Shown here in pieces: positions 33,431-47,800 of a stretch of 64,000 nucleotides of DNA. How positions within the stretch are numbered: position 1 is the first letter of the stretch; every line of letters starts with the position of its first letter. The stretch is taken from positions 146,651,917 to 146,715,916 of the forward strand of contig NC_088171.1 in NCBI RefSeq assembly GCF_028769735.1, read 5' to 3'. The notes below the pieces were generated by a model. That model was not told the DNA's origin. It saw only the letters and a list, made by a program, of their open reading frames with translations, and ran no database searches. This stretch comes from Zonotrichia leucophrys gambelii (Eukaryota > Chordata > Aves > Passeriformes > Passerellidae). Made by a program: the position numbers and the translations under genes.

Positions 33431-36400
33431 ACCAAATCATATGACTAAGAGCATGGCTCAGAAAATGTTTCTTTCCTTCTATAATGCAGTGTGGATCATG
33501 ATCCAATATTCAGTTTAACTGGTTTGCAGTAAGTGTCTGTATCCAAGCTAACAAATCCTGTAGCTTGGTTCTGGCCCTTCTGGGAAATCTCTGAGGGCTG
33601 AGTACATCTTTATTTTTAATATTTGGGATTTATCCTCAAGAAGGTTGTAGGAAAGCTGAGAAAAATGGGAATAGACTGAGAAGTGTTGTGTATATTTCTG
33701 AACATCTTTCTGGCATCAGTATGCCCAAATACAAAGCCTACAGGAAGGGAGAAAAGAATTAAGAGAATGAAACTAATAAATTTGGTTAACGAAAAAAGGC
33801 AGAAAATTTTCAAATCCATGCATAGGAAAAAGAACTAATGAATCATATGCAGTTAAAGAAACTGGGTTAGAAAAAGTCTAATATGAGCAAGCTAAGGAGA
33901 GAAGCAAATGTGATTACCCAAAAGAAGTGGAAAAGGCATGCTATGAGAAGGCTTGGATAAAGACCCACATTCAGAGACAACCACACACATCACCTTGAGG
34001 GGGCACATTATCAGCAGGAAGAGACTAAAACACCTCAAAGATGTGGGAAGAAAATTTCCCTGCCCCTTTCTATCCCAGGAAACCTGGAAAAAAAGGACCT
34101 GAAAAATGCTAAATAGATGATGGTGTGTGAAAATCAGAAGTTTAGCCAGGTTTAGGAAACATGTTTATCCCATTTGACATTAGGACCATGCAAGTGTCTA
34201 TGAAAGTGATAGAGAATACCTGTATAACCCCATAAAATGCCTTCTTCAGGGTAGCCACTGTCCCAGCTGGTATATTTTTATCTAATTCCAGAGCTGGTTG
34301 TGGTGAGTACTGCTTTATATTTCTAATATACAATATGCTACTGGGAAATAAAGCAGCCATTGCTTAGATGCATAGCTGCAGATGGCACAAGTTTCAGTGC
34401 CATCCTTTAAATTACTGTAAAAACACGGGGAACTAGCTGTTGTACAAATAAACGCTAGCACAGAGGGCCTGATGAGGCTCTGGGGATCAGTAGCAGCTTT
34501 TTAACCTCTGGGTAACATAGTTCAATACCAGTTCAATGGAGTAATAGCAAAGGAAAAAAAGCTCTGTGGCCTGCATGACTGAAATTGGTGGTTTCAGCCC
34601 ACATCCCTGCAGAGGTGTTGCCATGGTCAGGAAACATCCACATTACAGCTGAACTGTCACAGGAATGTGTTACCCATATGCTTTGGAAATAAAATCCTTA
34701 GAGGTTTATGCAGGAGGTTGTGGCAGTGGTGGCTGAGTCCTCAGGGCCAGATTCTGACACATCTGTGTTTTGAATTCCAAACATTGGAAAAGCATCACCT
34801 ACGTGTGTGACTGAGGTCAAAAAACACATGCAGAAGAGTTATTTGTTCCCCCCTGAGGTGAGAAATCTTAGCAGTGCAATTTATTACTATCTTAATGAAA
34901 CCAGTCCCAATTGCTATTAAGTGGAAGTGAAAGATGCATTATGCTAATATTATAATTGAAGGACTTACTTTCTTTTTTTTTTGTCTTTTTTTTTTTTGCT
35001 CTATGGATTTTTAGGATTTGCACAGTCTGACTGCAACATTCTTACATCTGGTGAAATGGTTGGATGGGCAGCAACTCAACACATTGAAGACATATGTGGT
35101 ACTGTAGGCATTCCTGGTATCTGCACCCTGGAGAGTTTTTAATTTAAATAGGATCTAACATCCCAGAGAAAACTGAAGGCAGTATTGGCTGTTGAAGGAT
35201 GTTGGAGATTCACAATGAACAGAGGAAGTGTTACTCTTCTGTCATACTCTTCATTGTGTACCTTTACCATGATATGGCTTTGAAGGTTTCAACTAAAAAA
35301 TAAAATTTAAAAAAATATTTTAAAAAATTTAAAATAAAAGAGGACAAGGATAGTTCTGTCACCAAATTCTACTTGTCTGGCTGCTGGAGAGAAGAGGCAA
35401 ATCTGTGATTGCACTGTGCATATATTTACATTACATATCCTCTGCTAACATTCCTCATCTGAATGATTTAGTGGATTTAGTGTAATCACTCTATGTAACA
35501 AGAAAAAAGGAATTTGATAATGTTTTATTTGCACTGCAGAGCTGCCCTTAGACAGAAAAACAAACCCATATCTTGGCTGTTCTCTTGAATTACTGAAGAG
35601 ATAAAATTTTATAGAATAAAAGGAGGACATGTGGAAGAAATTTATCTCACAGCCATTGAATTTGGGAACAAAGGAGAAAATCCTGCTGGAAGTAACATAT
35701 CAGCAAACGTATCAGTCAGCAAACACAAAGGAACTCGCTTTAATAATTCTGTAATAATTATAGACAGAAGGGAGTTATGACTGAGGAAAGAATACTAACA
35801 TACCCTTAGTGGGCTACTGGGAGGATTCCTCTCAGTCTTGCTGCCCCAGATCTTCCTCAGAATACCTTATGCTTCTATTTCTTTTTTCATAAGAGATGCA
35901 AAGTATCTATATTTATTGTTAACTTTTTCCATAACTGCTTCTCAAAATGCAATTGAATGCAGCTTCAGCCATGAGGAGCTGGCGAGCCACTCTGCACTCT
36001 CCTTGGAGCCAAGCTCTTGGTGCTTCTTGTGGTTTCCCAAGGTCTTCCTATGAGATTATGAGAAGGTGGCATAAAATCTCACTTTTTACATTCCTTGTTG
36101 GCCTGTGTAGTTAACAGGGATTTGGAGTCATTCTCTGAACAATGAACAGGTTTTTTATCTTCTTGGGAGCACCCTTGAAGTTTTCTAACTTTATTTTTTT
36201 TTCAAAGTGGGCAAAGGTAATAAACCAAACCAAGACAATCACAACCCTGCATATTTAAGTATGAAATATTTTCCTTTAATGTTCTTAAAACGATACACTT
36301 TAATTTTTTTGAGCATTTATTTCTATATTTTAGAAATTAATTAAGACAATCTGTTGATTTCTTCCAACATCTTTCACGGTTTTACAACAAAACATATTGA

Positions 36401-38568
36401 TCCATACAGCTTTTCACTTTTCCAAGTCAGTGCTGTATGCAGGGGGTACCTGGTAATTACTGCAGGCAATGATTGCTACAAAATGACAGCATTGCCTTTT
36501 TTGAATTTCTCATAGGTTTATCAATGTTTTCATGACAATATTTAATATTAGCAAATACCTTATCCAGAATGTTGAGCACTGAATTTCACATGAAAGAAAA
36601 ATCATCCCTGCTCAGCAGTTCACAAATGTTGCATGGTAACAGCAAAGAAGTGACTTAATTCTAATTTTTGGTTGCTCTAGTACTCCCTTTCATTTATACA
36701 AGCTAAAATTTTCAGAGCCAGAATATGCAAACAGAAATTTCAGTCACAGTTTTGAGAAGCAAAGAACAACTTTGCAAAGAATACCACAATCTCATTTGTT
36801 CACTGACATAAGACACATTCTGTTCAGAATTTAAAGATATTATTTCCATTAAAAAAAAAAAAAACAACCAAAACCAAATAACCAATTAAAAACAAACAAC
36901 AAAACTGTTTCAGGTTTAATTGTTCTTCTGAGAGTTAAAAAAAAAAAAGGAGGAAAAGGGGAGGACAGGGATATGTAAAAGAATATGGGCAGACTTTATT
37001 CATAGTAGGAAAGAAAAGTTCAAAAGACAGAGGAAAAGAAAATTACAAAACAAGAAAAAAGTTTGGGAAATGTTGGAACTTGCATGAAAAGCACGAGGAA
37101 GAAGCAGTAAAGCAAAAAGCAGATTTCTTGCAGCTGATTTCTTTGTAGCACATTTCTTGTAGCTGATTTCTCTCCTCTTTGTGAGCCAATCTTTTTTACA
37201 TATGACCTGCAAACCTCTGTAAAAAGAAAAACATATAAATGGCAGAAAACATACTACAGCAAGAAAAATTAAATGAGGAGAGAAAACACCCACATCACTA
37301 TATTTCTGAAGTCTCTCATTTGAAAGCCAGAAAGCTTTTATAGAGTGCTACTTTATGCTAGAATTTGTGCAGTGAACCCGTGTGAAAATGGGAGAGCTCA
37401 ATATAAAAGCTTTCACCAAACTGATAAAAAACTATGATCACTTCTTTAGAAGCCAGCCTGGGTTTCTGAGTGGCAACTGCCATATGCTGCAGACATTTCT
37501 GTGCAATTCAAGATGCACATATAGAGCATGGCTGCAAAGACAATAATCTGGCACAAATGACAGCACTCCCCTGTGACAAAATATACAGAGGGGAAGATGC
37601 TTGTGCTGCATCAGAATGACTGATGCAGCAGGTAAGCTCACAAAGTAGGAAAAACAAATATGACAGTGGCGCAAGATTATTATGATTAAATGAACAACTT
37701 CTTGGTTTGCCCTTTGTGTTGATGGATGGATGGATAAAAGAGCTTCTGCTTTCCTCTGCAATGTTGGAGTGCTTTTGTCACACTGCTTCTTACTTATCCT
37801 CCAAAAGCTCAGACCTCCTTTTGTGCAGATAATTGTTCTCTAACTCAACAGGGCTATCCATGTGCAGGAATCAGCGAGTTCTGGTACAGTAACAGCATTA
37901 CAACCTTAGGTTCTGAACTTTTTGGGCACTTTTGTTACAAGTGCTGACTCTGGGTGTGTGTGAATGCAGCACAGTAAAAGTCTGATTCTGTTCTAAGGTC
38001 AAGGAGAAAATGAAGGCACTTCAGTGTCCCTCCACTTGAGGTGACAAGGTAAGCAGCAAGTCTGGATGTTTTGTGCAGCAGTTCACTGTCTGATTTCTCA
38101 TGCTTTAGTATTTATTTGAATTAGATTTTCTCTCAGAAAGATTCAAATTTACCAGTGAGACTTACTCCCTGGAGGGTTACAAACACCATCACAAATTCTT
38201 TTTTGTTTTTTGACTCCCTGTTCAGGTATCAGTGACTACAAATCCAGATACACACACACACACAAAGTATAATGGTAGAAAGATGTTTATTTTCATAACA
38301 TATTCCTGCTATTTGCTATTTGAAAGCATTTTGAACTAAAGAGCATGATGGAGCTGTCTGAACCAAACATTTGTTGTCGTTTGAAATATCTGTGTCATCC
38401 TGCATGACATTTAACTGCTGATCTTGCATCACACAGGTTTCATGCTGGTGTGTGTTATGTCTTCCAGCACACACAGAACTGTGGGACACTCTAGGACACC
38501 TAGTATGGAATAACAGGAATTATGCATAGGGAGGCAACTAATGGCCAGTTTCCAGCAAGGCTGAATCC
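33431..38568. other. unique AT-rich DNA, no gene supported
   Basis: Includes T-rich runs at 34972-34998, an A/T-only stretch at about 35293-35335 and A-rich runs at 36850-36905 and 36938-36950. Just after the T-rich run, a splice-acceptor-like tttttag is followed by two short open frames; I do not accept this as an exon (see rejected list). A near-duplicated atttcttg-agctgatttct unit lies at 37121-37168, and a short (AC)n run at about 38249-38264. Confidence 0.5.
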
Positions 38569-38800
38569 CAGAATCATAGAATTGTAAATGCTGAAAAGGA
38601 CTTTGAGATTATCAAATCCAACCACCCACCCAACTAGGCCATGTCCCCAAGTGCTGCGTACACACATTTTTAGCCCATCCAGGGATGGTGACCCCACCAC
38701 TTCCCTGGGCAGTCAGTTCCAATGCTTTACAGCCCTTTCTCTTGCAACTTCTCTTCTTCCCCGGGTGCAATTTTCCTCTTGTTCTGTCACTTGCTTATAG
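38569..38800 (-). mobile_element. CR1 LINE 3' fragment
   Basis: Reversed CR1 3' end: cagaatcatagaattgtaaa, aggccatgtccccaagtgc, catccagggatggtgacccc, cacttccctgggcag and cttgttctgtcacttgctta. Clear match to the subfamily at 31531. Confidence 0.85.
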
Positions 38801-41800
38801 CCCTGTCTGCTTTGAGGAGGGTCAGGGGAATCTGTGCAATGTAATATATATCACTCACTGTGTTGCAGGCTCATGCTAGGAAAGGTTTGGAGATTTTTTA
38901 ATTTAAAGGTGTTATGAAGAATTCCACATTTCATGCTAGACACCAAGAAACCCAGGAGCCATTTTCAACTTTTCAACTGGACACACTGCAGTGAGACTAG
39001 GAACAAAGACAATTTTAATGCAAACACACTACAGGCATAATGTTTTATTATTCTGAAACTGGAATAAAACTAGTGCGAGATTTTTTTCTGGATGAAAGCA
39101 GAGCCATTGATGGCAATGAAGAGATATTGAACTAGTTCCTGTCTGGTCTTTGCAATTTGTAGCACTTAGGAAGCCTTAAAAGAAATTTGACAGTGACAAA
39201 TAGACATTTCCAAAATGTCAAGTAATTCTAAACATGAATTTTCATCTATTTATAGACTTACTCTGATATATCAAATGTTACACAGCTTCCTGTAGACAGT
39301 ATTTAGCTTTCTATTAGGAATTTTCAGAATCTTAAGAACATTGATATATTCATGAAGATAATGGTCTTGCAACACATTTCACAAATAAATTATATAAAAT
39401 TAATGCTTGGTAAATTTTCTGAGTGCATTTTTCATACATTAAACCACTTTGTAGCGGAACTACTCCCTAGAAAAGAAAGTTGTCACTTCTCTGAAAAATT
39501 CTGAAATCTCATATTGTCCCATAAGGATTAATTGGTAACACTAGTGAAATAAATAGATTTCTTTTAATATTAATTGGATGGCCACAAAATAAATGCAATG
39601 TACTACTGTAGTGGAAATTCAAATCAGCAAGTAAAAATCTTTTATTTTTTCTCCATTTCCTCTAATTCTAGCACCACTAAAAATTTCTGGCTTGTCCATT
39701 TTAGAAGATTAAAAAAAAAAAAATTACCTATAGGATGGGGCTTTTAAGCTGGAGTGAATTATAACCTTTTCTTTTGTACTCTAGAATACTTCAGACTTTT
39801 TATATCTCCATATTTATTGTCCTCCTAGGTCTGTGCAGAAAACAGAAAGCTCAAAATTTTTTGTTTCTTAGATCAACAAAATCAGTTCTTGCTATATATG
39901 TTCAATGTTGCAAAAGATGGAAAGGGGAAATAAGACTTAAAAATGACATAGCTTGAAATGACATGAAACCCCAGAAAACTTTAATTGTACCAAACCGTAA
40001 CAAAACTGCTTGTCTTAATTGTACACTTTTGAAACCTGGTACAAAGACAGCATTTTGTCCTCATTGGGTTCATCTCTGCCAGTGTTTTAATGACTTTCTG
40101 CATTAAAATTTCCAAATGGATAAATGCACAAATTTTTTTACAGGTTTCATATACGAGAAGAAAAGTAAAAAGCCCAAACAAACAAAAAGAACCCAAATAA
40201 GCAAATGAACAAAAAAACATTAAAAAAACCCCAAGAAAGAGAACAACTCTTAGAATATTTTCCTTCATCTTTGTTGAGCTGAAAAAATTCTAAAAATTGC
40301 TTTTATTATACTATAATAAATGGTGTATATCATTTGGGGAGCAGAAAACCCACAGATTTCTAGGAGCTGACATGTAAACTGTCACCATATCCAGGTTCTG
40401 CCAGATCCTTCAGAGTCTCTTCTTCTGGAACTTAATAAACAATGATTTGTAAAATGTAACTTGTCTACAAAAGGCTGTGAGTGTTTTTCCATTTTGTTCC
40501 TGCTGTGCTGTATTCAATGGTGCTTTGATAAATCAGGTTTTTTCTAGTAAGAGGAAATTACCTGCACTCAGCAGTGCTGGGAGCCAGATCCTGCTCCCAC
40601 AGTTCTTTTCCCTACAGGCCATAGAAACACAGAAATCAGCAGGGTCAGCTCTCTTTCCTCTGCACAGAACTGCATCTTCCCTTTTCCTCAGGTGGACACA
40701 GCAAGCCTTGAAAATCCAGGGTAAATCATAGGAGTGAGTTCCCATGAATAGGGCCTGAAAATTATTTTCTTTGATGGAGTGAGAAACTTGATTTCTGAAA
40801 CTCAATGAGTTTTCTGAGATTGAGCATTGTAATCTGCACACAGTCGTATTTGGATATATCAAAACACACTTAGTCCTTTAAGTGGATCCTGTTTAAGCAT
40901 CTTACTAGTCTCCCACACAAGCACCGAGTCTGACAGAATATCAAATTTTTCTGCCTGTTAATTTATTGATACTGGTTTGATTCACCTTACTTTGGGAATT
41001 ATCTGTGTATTAATGCATTCTGTTCACCCAAATTCATTCCTGATATAGCTACATTTATGTCACAGGCCATTAAGTTTCACATTCTAGCCCTAGGCTCATT
41101 CATCTAGACTGTCAGTGCTATCCTGTAAAGAGATTTTTTACAGAATTGCCTTTTGAAAGAGCAACTTCCCTTAGCATCTGAACATAGTTTATCTTTTCAG
41201 TGCTTTGTCTGTACTGGCTTTACTTTGGCAGGGACAAATCATGGTTATACTTAACTTTGTTCCTCTTTCTCTACCTAAAAAGTACCCTGTTAGGAACTTT
41301 GATTACTGGTACCTAATCTGTTTAAATTAAAAATCTATAATTCACATAATTGATTGATGAATCTTACCACTGCAAAGTATTTGCTGCAAATGTATTTGGG
41401 TTAATATTACTTGTTCATGTGGTAGCTTGAATCCTGAAATTGTGAAACTTCAGTGCTTTTTAAAATGGAGTCTTATGCTAAAGTTGAATATAAATAAATG
41501 CTCACCCAGTACAAACAAGTCCTGCTTGCAGTAAACAGAGCTTGTGTCAACAGCTTTCCAGGAACAGAGATGAGAGTGCTTCCTTCTGCACTAAGATATC
41601 TGTAGTGATGAAGAATAGATGCAAAACAAGTGCAACCACCAGAAAAATAAAAAAGAGCAAAGAAAAGTAAGTGAAGAAAAATAAGCATTCCTTGCTGTGA
41701 GGTAAAAATCAAAAGGCTGTTCACATTTCCATTATGTGCCTTAATATCAGCAAAGATTTGCAGGCATTTGGGGCTTTCTTAAATGCAACTGCAGCAAGTT

Positions 41801-44800
41801 AAATATTAAAATCAGAAATGAGGGGAAATAATAGAAATAACAGAATTTAAAAATAACAAGCAAACAAAAATTACATAGACATAATAACAAAAAGAAAACA
41901 ACCTTTCCCCTATCTAAGATGATAACACATCACCATTCAATGAACACTCTCCTACCAAGAGGAATGATGCACTTAAAAAGCACACGAAACCAACCTGTTT
42001 CCTGTTGGAAATTTGTAGAAATGCTGGTGTGAAATCTGAGATTGGTATTCAGATGATTCTAGCAAATGAAAAGGGTGCATTTGGAATACAATCAGACCAG
42101 GAGTCACTCTGCCAGCAGCTGCTTGATTGCCTCATTTTGTTTCTGAAATGCTGCTGCTCGAGGCTCTGTTGATGCCACATCCATTCAATGTACATTTCCC
42201 ATTGGCACATGGAATTTCAAACTCTGTTTTCATTACCACTCATGTTTTCCTGGAAGGACTATTTCAAAATGAAAACAGAAGAGGAAGAAAAGTTTTCTCT
42301 AAAGGACAATGCTTATTAAAATGACCAAAATCATGTTATGTCAAAGGAAAAACAAAATAGAACCAGCAAAGACTATATACATGTAAAATATATTTGGAGG
42401 TGAGATGGCTTCATACAAGTTCCAAAGATAAACAAAAAGTTGTGGAAAGAGGTTGAAAGTAGAAAATAAATGTTAAGTTTTATGTCAGTTTAGTAAGGAA
42501 ACAAATATAGGAGTGTTGACCTTAATGATGCATTTGGACATATTACAGCAGTCATGGAAAAGGTTACTAAAACTGCAATTTTCCTTCCTTGGATGATTTG
42601 CTTTGCAGAATAAAGTAGTGCCTAAATGCCAGAAATGAGATCAAAATTTTTCAATGTTGAATGTCATAAAATAAAATAAATGTTACAAAGCCAACCCTCC
42701 TCATAAAAAACCATTGAAGAAATAGTGAAAATGTTATGGAACAGTTTTGATAAATGAGAATTTTTCTTGAACCAAAAACTACAGAAAATTTTCCAATATG
42801 CCTCACTGAAAAGGCAGGAATTTCACTGGTGCTTTTTGTTTTCTTTCATTAATGTTTCTGCAAGCTTTATCTGATATAATACTGATTATGCAAACCCCTG
42901 ACAGTTATTTTGGAGCAGGTTTGTGAACCTTGAAAGTTTCATGAAAAATTATTTAGAAGTCTTTTATTAGTAATATTAGATTGTAAGTCTTTAAAACAGA
43001 ACTCAATTGTTGTGGTAATTCAGAGAATAAATACAAAAGACAGGGCAAATACCACAGAAAACCATTACTATACTTTGCCATAATATAAACTCAAAGCTAA
43101 TCTCAGCAAATTTAAAAAAAGAAAGCTGAAAAGTGATTAAAAATTTATATAGGATGGAGTATTTTATGAATTTGCATAAGTTATCAGCACTTGCTGGACT
43201 TTTGTTTTCCACTAATGTATGAATGTCCAATGTAAACACGATTCTGAGTTAAACTGGATTTTTACATTGCTAATTTTATATTTTATATTGCTAATTTCCT
43301 TTGATAGTGGTAAGGATTGGCAACATGTTTGACCACACTGGAAGAGAAAATGATACAGCTGTCAGCATGGGTTGGAGTCTTTTTTGGTTTATTATTCCCA
43401 GAAACAATATCTGTACAATTTCTCTTTGTTCCTAGGGATATTTCAATACAAATTTCAAAACAGTACCACATTTCCTTCTGTTCAGCATAAATAAAAGGAG
43501 ACAGGTCAAAAGCAGACATTTTATTGTAATGTTGACACCCTTCTGGTACCCAGGTTTAAATAACATATTTATCTCCCTGACATGAGACAAGTCACACAGA
43601 GCATACAGCACTCCATGATTAGCTGGCCCTCACTGACTTTATAGTGGAGACAGAAGTAGCAGCTTGAATGCAGCACCTGTGTTTAGCTACTGAAGTTTGA
43701 CCTCTGGGGTTTTTTTTTGGTTGAATTCCCAGCTACTGTTCAGCAATCTCACAACAGCAATATCAAAGAAGCCAGCTTTGGAAAGAAAGCAGATTTAGTT
43801 GCTATATTCTGTTCTCCTGTGCCCTTGGGACCAGAGCATCAGGTAAATGGCATGTTAAGCTACGCCTTAAAGGTGACCCAGAATGCAATCTGGCAATAAA
43901 AGAAAAAGCATCCTTGTAAAATAGAAGAGAAGGTTGGTACTGCAGGTCAGATTAAATAAAAGGAACTCCGAGGATTTGCTTGCAGTCTGTCTCTTTAGGC
44001 AGTATCTCAGGAAGTGACACACTAAGGTCTGAAATCTGCATGAAATGTAGGAATGGGCTGGACTTCAGTTTATTACTATTGGCTATTTCTTTTTGGCTAG
44101 CTGATTAGGAGCACCTGCTGGGTTTAATTTAAATTTTCTACTTTATTTTTGGCAAGAACTCTTCATCTCCGAATGGATTATTTTTTTTCAAGATTTTGAT
44201 GTATTTATTATAAATATAGAACAATAATAGATAATAATAATTGTCAGCTGATAAGATAGAGTGGGGCCAGTTGGCTTCCTGTGACTTGGTGACCTTTTGG
44301 TATTAGTACCACGCAGTGCTGTGAGTTATGTTAAACCTTTGCAGCTGGATTTCAACAATAGCAGAAATATTTGCTGTACCCCCACCTTGCCATCTCAGAG
44401 CTACCAATAAACCTCTTCATCCTGTGGGAGGGAACCTTATTCAATGGATTTCAAAAGAACTCCCTGCTTGGATAAGGTTTGCTCTGGTGGAAAAGACTGT
44501 TGAAGGATTACCTTGAGAAGGGCAATGGCTTCATTAAAACACACCAGTGGTTTTGCTGCTTTGTGAATCAAGTTGCGCCTAAAATTGACACACATTTTTT
44601 TTCTTTACTTTCCCCTGAAACACTGTTCTTTCACAATTCTAGGTCTCAAACTATGCTTACAATCAAGGGTAAGTAAAATAATTCTTAATACATCGCCAGA
44701 CTTCGGCAGTGTATGCCTTTAAATGAATAAGAAAGGAAAACAAACTCAGAGCAAAAATTTTATTGCGTAGCTGAATATTGAAAGCTTCTAGCTCTGGACA

Positions 44801-47800
44801 AAAAAAAATATGATATTTTATTGTCTCTTGATAGGCAACTCAAGGATGCTGAGTTATAATTAATGCTTTAAAAGTCTGAGGTGGAAACAAGGTGTGTGCC
44901 ATCAGTGGTGTGCATAGAGCATAATGCATTTTCAGGAGAAAAATGTATCCCATTTGTATAGAGATCCTGTGGTTTAAAATTTCCTTTATCAGAGTAATGC
45001 TATGGAAGAGACAGAAGTGTCTGCTTTTCTAAGAGTACATCTTGTCTTTTCAGTGCCTGCAGCCTTTATGCCACAACATGGGGAAACTTCTGTTCATGAT
45101 TTCAGGACTTAAATATTACAAATGTGTTCAACCACAATTCAAATGAGTCCCATCTTAGAACAAATAATTTAGAATTTGGAAATAAAAATGATCACATATT
45201 TTTTTGATTCTTGCAGTAGAAGATTTTTGTTCCTAAGACTGACTGTCAACACACCCACTTGCCACCACTTCATGTATCCCACTTAGCATATTTAATGCAA
45301 TTAATCTTGCTTAACCCCACTTAAGTGTCTTTTTCTCACATGCTGGTGTTGCATGACAATTCAGTGCTGTTTTACTCTATGCTGCTTGGCATTTTTGTGT
45401 GAATCATGCCATAGGGGAGGTGTTCCTGAGGTCTCTGTTAGAGTTTGAAGAGGCTGGGACCATGGCTGCCAAGGTTAATAACCACTTACTGCAATTGTCA
45501 CTCTGCCAGCAGACAGAAACTCCAAGGTTACCTGGGCCAGGGTCAAGTGGGGATCAAGAACTCCCTCCCTGAAGTGCAAGACTGACAGACTGGATGGGTG
45601 GGATCCAACTTCACATTCTAGGGGTGGCATTTCATTTAGGACATCTAAAATCTATCCATCTCACCCTGAAATATGTGTTTGAGCCATTCTGCTGTTTCTT
45701 TTCATATTACATCCACCTCTTCCTGTATCAAAGGCTATTAAATCCTGTATTAAATGCTATTCAGAGGCAAGAAGTTCCTGTTTCTTGTAACCATCAGAAT
45801 TTCTACAATTTTGAATGCTATGTAAACAAGCTAGAATGGGTTTTTCCTCAACCAGGTGTTAGCCTCCAGCAAGGAGAAAAAAATGGTATTCCAGCAGAAT
45901 CAAGCTCATTGCTCCTGCAACCTGTGCTGCATCATTATCCTCCCATTAATTTCAAACTAATAGTGCTTACTTTGGATAATGGTGACTGGGGGGAAAGACA
46001 AGTAACTAATTAAAACTAACCACATCAAATGCCAACTTCTCTCAAAAACTCTTTATTCCAAATGCCTGGACAAAATTAGTGGGTGACAGTGACTAAAGAA
46101 GGACTTTTTGTTTAGCTTATTCCTGGATGGAGAGAAAATGACTGTTTCCCTAGAAGTTTACCTAGTAAATTGGAACAAGTGGGCAGAAAGTAGATAAAAG
46201 TACTTTGGCTCTTGGGTTAATTTAAAGCAAAGAATGTGTTCCTGCCTTTGAAAAATGCACCCATGTATTCTGAGTGTTTTGTCTGCTGTTGTAACACCAC
46301 TTAAAGCAAATGATCTCAAAGTATGTTAAAATATTAAGCTTCAAATATTTCTCCAAAGTGTTATTACTTGAGAAGAGGGAATGAAGGGCTTGATCTTAAT
46401 TGCACTAACTTTGTACTTTTTAAGGGTGCCAGACTCAAGAGCAAGATGACTTCAGACAAGGCTGGGATGTCCCTATGAGCACACAGTGTCTCACACCAAG
46501 GGATGGTGACCTGGGCTGTCTGTACATTTGGGAGAAATCAAGAACTATGACCATGCCCTGCTCTGGACATTGACCTCATACAGCCACAAACCCATGAACT
46601 CCCCACATTTGCTTCTGTGCTGCCCTGAAACAAGAGCCACTTTGACATGGCAAATCCTGCCCTATTTTGCCTTTATCCAGGTGCTGGATCTGAGCTTGCA
46701 ATGCAGGTGATACTAGAGGCATACATGGAATATACCTGGAACTCTCTGGCTGGTTGGCCATGAAAGTCTGTTTTCTGCTATGGTGGCTGCTGAACTTCCT
46801 TAGTCTCCAGAAAGGGGCAACAAACTGTGCACTGTAAAGAGTCCTCAGCTTGTTCTAACTTCTGTACCATGATGAGGTGGTTTTGACCATGCTGCTATGG
46901 GCAGGAAATAGCCTAGGCACTGCTGATAGCAACCTAATTATCATTGAGATCTATCCCTTTCTATCAGATTTGAATAACACTAAATATTGCACTCAGACAT
47001 GAGTGGTATGGGGGCTCAAAAGACAGAAAGTCCAAAAAACCTAACGAATAAATCTCTCCTTCTTAGGAAAGAAAGTGAATTAAAATTTTCATAAACTGTA
47101 TACTATTAAACATTTTTTTTCCACTAACCAAATCTGCAGTTGCTCCACTGATCTCATGAAAAACAAGTAGAGTAATATAATATGTAAATTAAAGGGAGCC
47201 TATTAAAGAAATTGAGCTCCCTAAATGTTAATTGCAACAAAAAAGAAAATTAAAAGTTTAACAAGGGGGCAATAAAAGAAGGAATTAAAATATTCTAAGT
47301 GTGTTCAGATATAACACTTAATTGGTGCTGAGCAAGTTTAAGTTAAGCAGCTAACAAGATAAACACTTCTGATGACAGAAAATTAATGTTGTGTCACAGC
47401 AAAAGACTACTTTATTTGATATTTTATACTTTATCCATGTTATATGACAATTTAATTAAACATTCAAGTAATCCAGTCAAATAACTTCCTAGTGAAATAA
47501 ACCAGGAATGATCAACTTCCTTTTCCATAAAGGATCAATGCAGTATGACACCTGATTTATGATATATGACTGCGTGGTCTTAAATTTTATGTAAAAATTA
47601 ATGAAACAAAATAGATTTCTAAGGGTTGATTTTTCACCATCACACCCACATGGAAAGTCAATTGCTGGAAATAAGCTGTAACAGAGAAACATCCGTGCTC
47701 CTTGTGATAGGATTACTTTGCAATTTGTTAAAAGCATGTTGCTAAATCTCAATGAAAGGGGGAAAGAAAGGCTTTCTGTCCAGATCTATTTGTAAAGAGT

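Noticed and set aside
34966..35142. Polypyrimidine tract plus tttttag followed by an open stretch, as in a terminal exon
   Set aside because: Two frames are open after the acceptor (about 30 and 43 codons to the stop), lengths expected by chance; I recognise neither product and see no partner exon. RNA-seq would settle it.
45594..46013. 139-residue plus-strand frame
   Set aside because: No motif, signal peptide or membrane segment that is convincing, and no neighbouring exon-like sequence.
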